Assembly: GCF_009741925.1 (NCBI RefSeq)
Contig: NZ_WPCC01000001.1
Span: forward strand, 211,268-275,267
Direction: 5' to 3'
DNA length: 64,000 nt
Source of the DNA: Natronomonas sp. CBA1123
GTDB taxonomy: Archaea > Halobacteriota > Halobacteria > Halobacteriales > Haloarculaceae
In this document: positions 32,606-40,101 of the stretch, in pieces
Position numbering within the stretch: position 1 is the stretch's first letter
How the letters are laid out: every line of letters starts with the position of its first letter
Notes under the pieces: generated by a model
The model's input: the letters and a program-made list of their open reading frames with translations, nothing else
Database searches by the model: none
Told to the model about the DNA's origin: nothing
Made by a program: the position numbers and the translations under genes

Positions 32606-33147
32606 GTGGGTGTGCAAAAAGAGCGGCTCGTCCTCGGTCTCACCGTCGTCTTCGGCGCCATGACGGCGCTGGTGTTACTGTTGAGCGTCGCGCTCGTCGA
32701 GCCGGTGCTGTTCTTCGTGGCGCTGCCGCTCGGCGCCGCCGCCTACATGTTCTGGTATCAGTCCTCGGGGAAGCTCCGGGAGCGCGTCGCCCGCACACAG
32801 CCGGGGGCCCGCAGCACCGGCGAGGGCCGAGGGGGGGTTCGGTGCAGGCCCCCCGAAGCGGCTTCGAGAGCGCACGCGGCCAGCAGGCGCGCGAGGAATG
32901 GGAGCGCCGCCAACGCCAACAACGCCAGCGCCAGCAACAGAAACGCCGGCGACGGGCGGATGTCGGTCCGTCGCCCGGACTCAGTCGCGCCGAAGCCTAC
33001 CGCCGATTGGGGCTGGACACCGACGCCGACGAGGGCGAAATCAAACGCGCCTACCGGGAACGAATCAAGGAGGCTCATCCCGACAGAGGTGGCGACGAGG
33101 CGGAGTTCAAGCGGCTCACTGAAGCCTACGAGACGCTGACCGAGTAG
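32606..33147 (+). pseudogene. membrane-anchored DnaJ (J-domain) protein, frame broken at a G7 tract
   Basis: The 5' part encodes two membrane helices (LVLGLTVVFGAMTALVLLLS, LFFVALPLGAAAYMFWYQ) and an arginine-rich linker. At seven consecutive G (32831-32837) the frame is lost. One further G would join it to SVQAPRSGFESARGQQAREE, a long Gln/Arg-rich helix, and a C-terminal J domain (AEAYRRLGLDTDADEGEIKR, then KEAHPDRGGDEAEFKRL with the HPD motif). The whole would be about 180 residues, a membrane co-chaperone for DnaK. Start is GTG. Homopolymer miscalling or phase variation are both possible. Confidence 0.75.
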
Positions 33148-33193
33148 GCCACGAGTCGAAGCCTCCTTAACAACCCTCCCCGTTTTCGTAGCC

Positions 33194-33787
33194 ATGAGTA
33201 CGGACGACATCGACCCCGCGGGGTCGAAGGCGGAGGGGACGCCCGACCACGAAAACGCCCTCCAAGACGTTATCGCAGTCGACGGCGACGACAACCCGGA
33301 GGGGCTCGTCAATCGCCTCGACGCCCACACCGGCGACGGTATCCGCCACCGTGCGTTCACGGCGCTGCTGTTCGACGGCGACGGCAACGTGTTGCTCGCC
33401 CAGCGCGCGCCGAACAAGCGCCTGTGGGACACCTACTGGGACGGAACGGTCGCCTCCCACCCCGTCGAGGGCCAGACCCAACTCGAGGCGACCCGGGAAC
33501 GACTCGAAGAGGAACTCGGCGTCACGCCCGAGCAGTACGGCGACCTCCGGGTGACGGACAAGTTCGAGTACAAGCGTTACTATCTCGACCAGGGGGTCGA
33601 ATGGGAGGTGTGTTCGGTGCTGCAGGCGACGCTCGAGGACTGTACGCTCGACCCCGACGAGGAGGAGGTCGCGGGGCTGATGTGGGTACCCTACGACCGA
33701 CTCCACGAGAACCCGAAGTGGTACCGACAGCTGCGACTCTGCCCGTGGTTCGAAATCGCGATGCGGCGGGACTTCGCCGAGGACTGA
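33194..33787 (+). CDS. idi: isopentenyl-diphosphate isomerase type 1-like Nudix protein
   Basis: 197 residues. The Nudix-type IDI fold is recognisable: HRAFTALLFDGDGNVLLAQR, NKRLWDTYWDGTVASHPVEG, LEATRERLEEELGV, and EWEVCSVLQ, which contains the second catalytic residue (Glu138). At the position of the catalytic Cys of type 1 isomerases (TNSVCGHP in E. coli) this protein has Ala87 in TVASHP. It may still act on IPP/DMAPP for isoprenoid lipid and carotenoid synthesis, or hydrolyse another diphosphate; the missing Cys leaves this open. It stands alone upstream of a strong bidirectional hairpin. Confidence 0.85.
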   Translation: MSTDDIDPAGSKAEGTPDHENALQDVIAVDGDDNPEGLVNRLDAHTGDGIRHRAFTALLFDGDGNVLLAQRAPNKRLWDTYWDGTVASHPVEGQTQLEATRERLEEELGVTPEQYGDLRVTDKFEYKRYYLDQGVEWEVCSVLQATLEDCTLDPDEEEVAGLMWVPYDRLHENPKWYRQLRLCPWFEIAMRRDFAED

Positions 33788-33805
33788 TACGGTGGTGTAA
33801 CGATT

Positions 33806-33843
33806 TATCGGTCATCGCCAGTGCGGGTCAGCGATGACCGATA
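33806..33843. terminator. 13-bp perfect stem-loop between convergent genes
   Basis: TATCGGTCATCGC and GCGATGACCGATA pair without mismatch around a 12-base loop. It lies between the ends of the convergent idi and ferritin-like genes, 18 bases after idi and 32 bases from the other stop, so a bidirectional 3'-end structure is the simplest reading. Confidence 0.55.
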
Positions 33844-33875
33844 GAAGACTACAGCAATCCGTATGACGCTCGCTG

Positions 33876-34343
33876 TTAGTCGTTCTGGTACTCTTTCTCG
33901 AAGCCGCGGAACTCCGTTCGGTGTGCTTCCTCGTCGGCCAGAATCGTCACCGCGAGGTCCTCCGTAACGGGGTCGTTGGCCGCTTCAGCGGCGTCGATGA
34001 GCGTCCGGTAGGTCTCGATGGCGTCTTCCTCGGCATCGAGGACACCCCGGATGACCGAAATCACGTTCGTCGAATCCTCCGGCGGCTGGAGGGTGTCCTG
34101 TCGGGCGACGAACTCCGCCGACCCCGGCGGTCGGGCGTCCAGCTGCTTGAGGCGCTGCCCCAACTGTTGGGCGTGGGTCAGTTCCTCCTGGATGTCCTGT
34201 TGGAGGCTCTCTTTGATTTCCTCGGCACGAACGCCGTCGAGAACGATAGCGTTCGTCTGGTAGTTCATCACTGTCTCCATCTCGTCGCCGTAGGCTTTCT
34301 TCAGGATTTCGACCACTCGCTCGGAGGCGTCGGATTCGGACAT
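33876..34343 (-). CDS. ferritin-like diiron protein
   Basis: 155 residues, four-helix bundle. Ligand-type residues occur in helix A (YGDEMETVMNYQTNAI), helix B (EELTHAQQLGQRL, ExxH), helix C (EEDAIETYRTLID) and helix D (ILADEEAHRTEFRGFEKEYQ, ExxH). This is a bacterioferritin/Dps-like or rubrerythrin-like domain for iron storage or peroxide detoxification. ATG at MSESDASERV chosen because the longer frame adds a basic, non-family N-terminus. The upstream region holds TGTTTGAAACA (34420-34430). Confidence 0.85.
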   Translation of the reverse strand: MSESDASERVVEILKKAYGDEMETVMNYQTNAIVLDGVRAEEIKESLQQDIQEELTHAQQLGQRLKQLDARPPGSAEFVARQDTLQPPEDSTNVISVIRGVLDAEEDAIETYRTLIDAAEAANDPVTEDLAVTILADEEAHRTEFRGFEKEYQND

Positions 34344-34524
34344 GGCACTACTTAGTTCGGGCCGAAGCGTGAAGAAACCCACCTCGAAGTGGCTCTTCCC
34401 GAACAGATTCCGCCGTCTTTGTTTGAAACACATTCGTCACAGTTTGTGGATTAAATGCGAATGTTCGTCCCACACTATCGTAGAAAGCTTTAGGTAACAT
34501 CGTATTGTATGCTTATTCGTTCCG

Positions 34525-34737
34525 ATGTACAACAACAAGGTTCGGACCGCGGTTGCACTACACCTGACCGGCACGCTGACGGAGGGTGAGGCGGCCCGAC
34601 ACGCCGGGCTGTCGCGTGCGCAACTGCGCCGCTACACCCGAACCTGCGGCGCCATCGTTCCGGCGCCATCGACAGACGACCTCGACGCCGAACTGCAAGA
34701 ACACGCCGACTCGAATGCCGTCCGCCTCGACGGTTAA
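34525..34737 (+). CDS. small helix-turn-helix protein
   Basis: 70 residues. One HTH: VALHLTGTLTEGEAARHAGL, then SRAQLRRYTRTCG, followed by an acidic tail. Size and pattern match short haloarchaeal HTH proteins of the UPF0175/DUF7317 sort. TTTAGGTAAC about 30 bases upstream suggests a leaderless promoter. Convergent with the PrpD-family gene, sharing the last four bases. Target unknown. Confidence 0.75.
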   Translation: MYNNKVRTAVALHLTGTLTEGEAARHAGLSRAQLRRYTRTCGAIVPAPSTDDLDAELQEHADSNAVRLDG

Positions 34738-35978
34738 TCGAGTAACCGGGTGAGTTCGGCCGCCGTCTCCGCTTCCAACCCGCGAACCGTCTCGATGATG
34801 TTACTCCGCCGTTCGACGTCGTAGCGGTCCTCGGCCAGCGCGTGGAACTTCTCCTCAACGACGCCCCACGACGCCGCGCGTGCGGGGTGGCCGGTGAACC
34901 ACTTCTCTTCGGCCTCGTGTATCGCCCCGTCGTGACAGTCGACGGTGACGCGAGCCGGCAGTTCGCCCCGTTCGGCCCGCTCGCGCAACTCGTCGTCGAC
35001 TCGGGCGTCGACGGCCGAGGCGACGGGTCGGAGGTCCTCGCGGGCGGCGGGGCGTTTCGTCGCATCGCGATCGACGAGAGCGGCCGCGAGCGTCACAGGG
35101 TCGAGCGCCTCGACGGCTTCCGGATACGTCTCGACGGTGACCGAGTCGATGTCGGCAGGGTCGAGCGTCACGTCCGAGGCGAGGTCCAACGCGGCTTCGA
35201 GCGTCGACTGAGCGTGTGGATGGGCGTCGTAGGGGCGGATGGCCGCGTCGCGAACCCGCTCACAGCCGGGGTCGAGGTCCAAATCGAACGGCCCGACGAG
35301 GTCGTGCCACCCGCCCGGCCCCGCGATAGCGTCGGGGCCGACGACGCCGCTTTCGGCGAGGAGACACGCCGAAACCGCCTCGTGTGTCGCGTTCCCCCCC
35401 ACGACCGGGTCGAACTCGTCGTCGACGGCGAGCGTTCCGCGACCGGCCGCGATGCCGATTGCGCTTTCGAGACGACCGGTCCCGAACCCCAGCGCCCGGC
35501 CGACGCCGGCCGCCGCCGCGATGGCGCCGTGGGTCGCCGGATGGAACCCGTCCAGCGGCGCGTGCCACGCCAACTCGCCGTGAATCTCGTGGGCGGCGGC
35601 GACGCCGGCGAGGAGTTCCTCGCCTGTCGCGCTTCGGGCCTCCGCAGCCGTCAACACCGCGGCGACGGAAATCGAGGCCGACCCCAGCGCGGGGGCGAGA
35701 AACACCGTCCCGTTGCCCGCACAGGCCAGCGCACCGTTGTACATCGCGGCGTCGGACGCCGCCGCGCTCAACTCCGACCCCCACAGTCTGCTTCGGCCCG
35801 TCGCGTTCTGTGTCGCCACGGTACGGCGGACGCCGTCGGTCGGCGAGGTGCCGACGCTGTCGATGGCGACGGCGACGGCATCGAGCACGCGGCGTTTGGC
35901 CGCCTCCCGAACGTCCTCGGGCAGTCCCTCGTAGGTGACGCCCGCCGCGAACTCCGCGAGGGCCCCAGTCGATGTCAT
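34734..35978 (-). CDS. MmgE/PrpD-family protein
   Basis: 414 residues. Typical features: TSTGALAEFAAGVTYEGLPE, KRRVLDAVAVAIDSVG, the Gly-rich NGALACAGNGTVFLAPAL, a helical core (HEIHGELAWHAPLDGFHPAT) and the C-terminal lid (SVTVETYPEAVEALDPV). Members include 2-methylcitrate dehydratase and cis-aconitate decarboxylase-like enzymes; this one's substrate is unknown. Haloarchaea usually feed propionyl-CoA into the methylmalonyl route, so a methylcitrate-cycle role is not implied. Start chosen at MTSTG, as in family members, though two ATGs lie upstream. Confidence 0.85.
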   Translation of the reverse strand: MTSTGALAEFAAGVTYEGLPEDVREAAKRRVLDAVAVAIDSVGTSPTDGVRRTVATQNATGRSRLWGSELSAAASDAAMYNGALACAGNGTVFLAPALGSASISVAAVLTAAEARSATGEELLAGVAAAHEIHGELAWHAPLDGFHPATHGAIAAAAGVGRALGFGTGRLESAIGIAAGRGTLAVDDEFDPVVGGNATHEAVSACLLAESGVVGPDAIAGPGGWHDLVGPFDLDLDPGCERVRDAAIRPYDAHPHAQSTLEAALDLASDVTLDPADIDSVTVETYPEAVEALDPVTLAAALVDRDATKRPAAREDLRPVASAVDARVDDELRERAERGELPARVTVDCHDGAIHEAEEKWFTGHPARAASWGVVEEKFHALAEDRYDVERRSNIIETVRGLEAETAAELTRLLD

Positions 35979-36026
35979 GCCAGACGATACCATGTCCGGC
36001 TTCAAAAACGTTCGCAGGCGGCGGGG

Positions 36027-36356
36027 TCAGGGCCGGGTCGTTGCCCACACCGCGAGTATCCCGAGGACGATAGCCGGTACCATCGGGAGGGCGAGATACG
36101 TGTCCCAAAAGGAGAGCCCGAGCTGGGAGCCGAGGTACGGATACGCGTAGATGATGCCCGGAACGACGACGAACGCGACGAAGACGGCCGCGACGAGCGT
36201 CCACCCGCGTTTGTCGAACTCGCGGTCCACGTCGTCGGGGTGGACGGTCATCGGGTCGCGGTCGGACTCGTCGTCTGCCGTCTCCGAAGCCGCCTCCGGC
36301 GTGTACTCGTCGTCATCGTCGAAGGCGTCGGGGTCGTGGGTGTAGCCGTCACTCAT
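36027..36356 (-). CDS. two-span membrane protein with acidic N-terminus
   Basis: 109 residues: an acidic cytoplasmic half (DPDAFDDDDEYTPEAASE, DPMTVHPDDVDREFDKRG) and two membrane helices (TLVAAVFVAFVVVPGIIYA, YLALPMVPAIVLGILAVWA). It overlaps the zinc alcohol dehydrogenase stop by eight bases (ATGAGTGA), so it is the second gene of that operon. Haloarchaea have many such small membrane proteins. Function unknown. Confidence 0.75.
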   Translation of the reverse strand: MSDGYTHDPDAFDDDDEYTPEAASETADDESDRDPMTVHPDDVDREFDKRGWTLVAAVFVAFVVVPGIIYAYPYLGSQLGLSFWDTYLALPMVPAIVLGILAVWATTRP

Positions 36357-37404
36357 AATCGTCGGGGTCGTACTCGCTGTCGGGGACGACGACCACCGAC
36401 CCGAACCCTTCCCGACCTTCGAGCATCTCGTGAGCGCGGGCCATCTCGCTCATCGGCAACACCGCACGGACGTGGGGTTCGAAGGTGCCGTCGAACACCT
36501 TCGCCATCACGTCGTCCATCTCGCCGGGCGTCCCCATCGTCGACCCGAGGATGTCGAGTTGCTTCCAGAACACCTTCGGGATGTTCGTCTCCGGCGTCAC
36601 ACCGGAGGTCGCTCCACAGGTGACGACGGTCCCGCCGCGGGCGGCGGCCGACAGCGAATCGTCCCACGTCGCCTCACCGATGTGGTCGACGACGACGTCG
36701 ACGCCGCGGCCGTCCGTCTCGGCTTTGACGACCTCCGCGAAGTCCTCCTCCTCGTAGTTGACGAGGTGGTCGGCGCCGCAGTCGCGGGCGTGGTCGAGTT
36801 TCTCCTCCGAGGAGGCCGTCGCCCACACCTCACACCCCTCGTTGGCGGCGATTTGGACGCAGGCGTGGCCGACGCCGCCGGAGGCGCCCAACACGAGGAC
36901 GGTGTCGTTCTGCTGGATTTCGGCGCGTGTCATGAGCATTCGCCACGCCGTCTGGAAGACCAGCGGCGCCGAGGCCGCGGTGACGAAGTCGACGCCCTCG
37001 GGCAGCTCGATGAGGTTCGCCTCGGGAACCGCCGCCTGCTCGCTGTGGACGCCGCGGACGTGTTCGCCAATCATCTTGTAGTCGACACACAGCGACTGCT
37101 CGCCCTTCCGGCAGAACTCACACTCACCACAGTACAGACCGGGGTCGACGACGACGCGGTCGCCTTCCTCGAAGCGGGCGACGCGTTCACCGACCTCGCT
37201 GACGACGCCCGCACCGTCGCTGCCCGGGATGTGCGGCAGTTCCTCGGGACTCGGCATCCCGCGGCGCGTCCACACGTCGAGGTGGTTCAAACCGCCCGCC
37301 TTGATGTCGACGAGTACCTCCTCGGGTCCAATCTCGGGGTCCGGGAACTCGTCGTACTGGAGCACGTCGGTCGAGCCGTGTTCGTCGTAGAAGACCGCCT
37401 TCAT
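36349..37404 (-). CDS. zinc-dependent alcohol dehydrogenase (MDR family)
   Basis: 351 residues. The GroES-like N-terminal domain has GGLNHLDVWTRRGMP, HIPGSDGAGVVSEVG and the structural zinc lobe CGECEFCRKGEQSLC. The Rossmann domain has VLVLGASGGVGHACVQIAA. The catalytic zinc ligand region starts at DVWTRRG, where the usual Cys is replaced by Asp, as in threonine- or quinone-reductase-like members. It probably oxidises an alcohol or reduces an enoyl/quinone with NAD(P). Start MKAVFYDEHG; coupled to the membrane protein above. Confidence 0.88.
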   Translation of the reverse strand: MKAVFYDEHGSTDVLQYDEFPDPEIGPEEVLVDIKAGGLNHLDVWTRRGMPSPEELPHIPGSDGAGVVSEVGERVARFEEGDRVVVDPGLYCGECEFCRKGEQSLCVDYKMIGEHVRGVHSEQAAVPEANLIELPEGVDFVTAASAPLVFQTAWRMLMTRAEIQQNDTVLVLGASGGVGHACVQIAANEGCEVWATASSEEKLDHARDCGADHLVNYEEEDFAEVVKAETDGRGVDVVVDHIGEATWDDSLSAAARGGTVVTCGATSGVTPETNIPKVFWKQLDILGSTMGTPGEMDDVMAKVFDGTFEPHVRAVLPMSEMARAHEMLEGREGFGSVVVVPDSEYDPDDYE

Positions 37405-37494
37405 ACCCGCCTCTCGGAGCGGGGTGTGCAAAACAGTAGCGGAGTCGGAGGCGACCCCGGTGGAGTTTAGCGGCCGGCCGACGCAAGACGAGGT

Positions 37495-38139
37495 ATGAGC
37501 GACGACGGCCACCACCACCACGAAGACCATGGACACGACCACGAGGACGGACCGCACGGCCACCACCACGAACACGACGACCACCACGCCCACGACCTCG
37601 ACGAACTCGGTATCGCGGTCCTGACGGTCTCCTCCTCGCGGAGCATCGAGGAGGACCCCTCCGGCGCGGCCATCGTCGACCTCGCTGAGGAGGCGGGCCA
37701 CGACGTCGTGGTCCGGGAACTCGTCGGCGACGACTACGACAGCGTTCAGGACGCCGTCGACCGCTTCGTGGGTCGCGAGGACACCGACTGCGTCGTGACG
37801 ACCGGCGGCACCGGCGTCACCCCCGACGACGTGACCGTCGAGGCAGTCGAACCGCTGTTCGAGAAGGAACTGCCGGGGTTCGGCGAACTGTTCCGGTCGC
37901 TGTCGGTCGAGGAAATCGGCACCCGCGTCGTCGGGACGCGTGCCGCCGCGGGCATCGCCGACGGCGTCCCCGTGTTCTGTCTGCCCGGTAGCGAGAACGC
38001 GGTTCGGCTCGCAGTCGACGACATCGTCGTCGCCGAGGCACCGCATCTCGCCGGCCTCGCCCGTCGAGACGACGATACCGAGGAAAGTGACGATACCGAG
38101 GAAGGCGACGAACCCGACGAGGGCGACGAGAGCGCCTAG
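37495..38139 (+). CDS. moaB: molybdopterin biosynthesis MoaB/MogA-family protein with His-rich N-terminus
   Basis: 214 residues. The first 33 contain 15 histidines interleaved with Asp, Glu and Gly ([28 protein letters not shown]). The domain that follows is MoaB/MogA-like: [57 protein letters not shown]. Family members adenylylate molybdopterin for molybdenum cofactor synthesis. The His cluster would bind Ni, Zn, Cu or Mo-associated metal, as in some metallochaperones, and is not a usual part of the family. Acidic repeats end the protein. Confidence 0.88.
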   Translation: MSDDGHHHHEDHGHDHEDGPHGHHHEHDDHHAHDLDELGIAVLTVSSSRSIEEDPSGAAIVDLAEEAGHDVVVRELVGDDYDSVQDAVDRFVGREDTDCVVTTGGTGVTPDDVTVEAVEPLFEKELPGFGELFRSLSVEEIGTRVVGTRAAAGIADGVPVFCLPGSENAVRLAVDDIVVAEAPHLAGLARRDDDTEESDDTEEGDEPDEGDESA

Positions 38140-38450
38140 GGAAGCGGACAGAGACTCGCGGTCAACAGCGCCCGCTCGTCGCTTTCGTTTCGCGCGCCGT
38201 GTTCGACGCCGCGTTCGTTGTGGACGACCGCGGGCGCGGAAACCGTCTCCTCGGTGCCGTCCTGTGTGACGACGACTTCGCCCTCCAAGAGGTGAAAGAC
38301 GTTCTCGCAGTCGTCGTGGACGTGTGGGTCGAAGGCGCCACCGGGACCGAGTGCGAACAGTTTCACGAGCACGTCGTCGTGGACGACCAACTCCGCCGTC
38401 TCGACCTCGCCGTCGGCGGGGTCGACCGCCGGCAGTTCGTTCAGCGTCAT
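38136..38450 (-). CDS. cupin-fold protein
   Basis: 104 residues, a single cupin barrel: ALGPGGAFDPHVHDDCENVF (cupin motif 1, HxH...E) and EVVVTQDGTEETVSAP, then HNERGVEHGARNES (motif 2, H). Metal-binding small-molecule sensor or isomerase type; substrate unknown. Stop codons of this gene and moaB overlap in CTAG. Cytoplasmic. Confidence 0.8.
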   Translation of the reverse strand: MTLNELPAVDPADGEVETAELVVHDDVLVKLFALGPGGAFDPHVHDDCENVFHLLEGEVVVTQDGTEETVSAPAVVHNERGVEHGARNESDERALLTASLCPLP

Positions 38451-38493
38451 ACCGACCGATTCGGCTACGTGAACTTAACTCTCGGCGATGGAA

Positions 38494-39927
38494 TCAGTCG
38501 GCGCTGACTTCGCGGCCACCGCCGGCAGAGACGCCGTCATCGCCGGTGTCGAGTGTCGACCTAACGGAGGGCGCCAGCCGCGTGACCTTGCTCGCGCCGT
38601 CTTTCTCCTGGACGACGAGGCCGTCGTCGGCGAGTCGCGAGAGGTGATACGACACCGTGCTGTAACTCGTCTCCACCTCGTCGACGATGTCGCCGACGGT
38701 CGCCGCGCCGTACCGCCGGAGTACATCGATGATGGCGGCGCTGGAGTCCTTTTCGAGGGCCGCGGCGAGTTCCTCGTTTTCCGTCCCGATGGGGAACAGC
38801 CGTCTGTTGCCGCGGAGCTTCCGGGAGGTGACGAGCCGTTCGCGTTCGAGGACGCGGAGGTGATGCCGGACGGTCGACAGCGGCGTGTCGAGGTCCTCGG
38901 CGAGCGCCGACAGCGAGACACCAGGGGAGTCGGTGATTCGGTCGTGAATCCGCTCCCGCGTCTCGTGTTCGAGGGGGTCGGAGCCGTCCTGGCGGCCGAA
39001 GCGGAACATCGCACCGAACCGCCCCAGCCAGTCGGCCACGAGCGCGGTACCCACCGAGAGGAAGCCGGTCCACGGTTGGGCCACCGCGACGAACATCGCC
39101 GTCCCGAGCGCCGGGACGTAATCGAGCAGCGCGGCGCCGTCGAACCACGAAAGGGACCCGAGCAGCGACGCGGGCGGCTCCCCGTCGTCTTCGGCGTTCA
39201 GTTCCGCCGACTCGCCGTCCGCCGTGTCACCGGCGGTCGTCGGCTCCACGGCGATAGATTCGCTATCGGCGGCCGCCGTCTCCGCGTCGGCGTCACCGTC
39301 GGTATCCGACGATGTCGAGGAGACAGCAAGTTCGGGGCCGTCGGCTGCATCGATGTCCGCCGGTGGTGTCACCGACGAACCGGAGTCGGAGGTCGCCGAC
39401 CCCGACAGCGGAACGTCGACTGCCAACCCCGGCGCCGAGTTCGTCGTCGAGCCGACCTCGACGGCGACGCCGCCAGAGGTCACGTCGACTGTGGGGGCCC
39501 CGGCGAGCGCCGGCGACGCCGTCACACCATCGAGGCCGGCCATCCCGTCGTCGAGACGCCATTGCTCCGCGTCCGCCCCGGAGAGAGCCACGAGCTGGTC
39601 GACGGACTCCCCGCCGTCAGTACCGTCCGTCGCTGTTCCGGCAGTTGCGTTCGTGATGTTCGTGATGTTCGTGGCGTTCGTAGCGTTGTCGAGGACCGTT
39701 CCTGTCGTGTTCTCGACGGTTTCTGTCGCCGTCGCCGTCAGGTTTCGAACCGGCTCGGAGTCGTTTCGTTGCCAGTCGCTGTCGTTGTCGCCCCACTCGT
39801 GTTCGTCGGTCTCCCACTCGCCGCCCTCATCGTCGGATATCGCTGCGGCAGCCGGCGCGGCCGCGGGGAGGGCAACACCGGCGACGAGCAGCGTACAGAC
39901 GACGAGCGTGCGTAATCGTAGTCCCAA
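38494..39927 (-). CDS. secreted/membrane protein with two C-terminal winged-helix domains
   Basis: 477 residues. A Sec-type signal (LVVCTLLVAGVALPAAAPAA) is followed by an extracytoplasmic Thr/Asn/Ser-rich region with many sequons (NATNATNITNITNATAG). One or two hydrophobic helices at about 290-315 (GTAMFVAVAQPWTGFLSVGT) cross to the cytoplasm. Two ArsR-like winged helices occupy about 325-390 (PGVSLSALAEDLDTPLSTVR) and 390-455 (GAATVGDIVDEVETSYSTVS). This is a transmembrane one-component regulator. It is divergent from a Tat subtilase gene; GGTCGTTTCGA elements between them are candidate binding sites. Confidence 0.85.
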   Translation of the reverse strand: MGLRLRTLVVCTLLVAGVALPAAAPAAAAISDDEGGEWETDEHEWGDNDSDWQRNDSEPVRNLTATATETVENTTGTVLDNATNATNITNITNATAGTATDGTDGGESVDQLVALSGADAEQWRLDDGMAGLDGVTASPALAGAPTVDVTSGGVAVEVGSTTNSAPGLAVDVPLSGSATSDSGSSVTPPADIDAADGPELAVSSTSSDTDGDADAETAAADSESIAVEPTTAGDTADGESAELNAEDDGEPPASLLGSLSWFDGAALLDYVPALGTAMFVAVAQPWTGFLSVGTALVADWLGRFGAMFRFGRQDGSDPLEHETRERIHDRITDSPGVSLSALAEDLDTPLSTVRHHLRVLERERLVTSRKLRGNRRLFPIGTENEELAAALEKDSSAAIIDVLRRYGAATVGDIVDEVETSYSTVSYHLSRLADDGLVVQEKDGASKVTRLAPSVRSTLDTGDDGVSAGGGREVSAD

Positions 39928-40040
39928 TTCAGTAACCCCCTTTGACGGCGAATAGACCCGATTACGAAAGTTCGTTTCACCGGTTATGGACGGACTTTTA
40001 TATTCGCCTCGTATTCACGGCCGACTACTGGCCTCTGGCG

Positions 40041-40098
40041 GTCGTTTCGATGCGGTTGTTAGAACGTTCATAGGAGATTCAGTGGTCGTTTCGACCAC
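40041..40098. promoter_or_regulatory. repeated GGTCGTTTCGA elements and 7-3-7 palindrome before the subtilase gene
   Basis: GGTCGTTTCGA occurs at 40041 and 40084, 43 bases apart. The second copy is inside the perfect palindrome GTGGTCG-TTT-CGACCAC (40082-40098), three bases before the subtilase ATG. TTTTATATTC (39996-40005) is a bidirectional TATA-like box for the divergent regulator. Confidence 0.5.
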
Positions 40099-40101
40099 GA
40101 C

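Noticed and set aside
34420..34430. TGTTTGAAACA upstream of the ferritin-like gene.
   Set aside because: The half-sites overlap by centre and lie about 77 bases from the start, unlike the 43-48 base offset and N5 spacing of the regulon sites.
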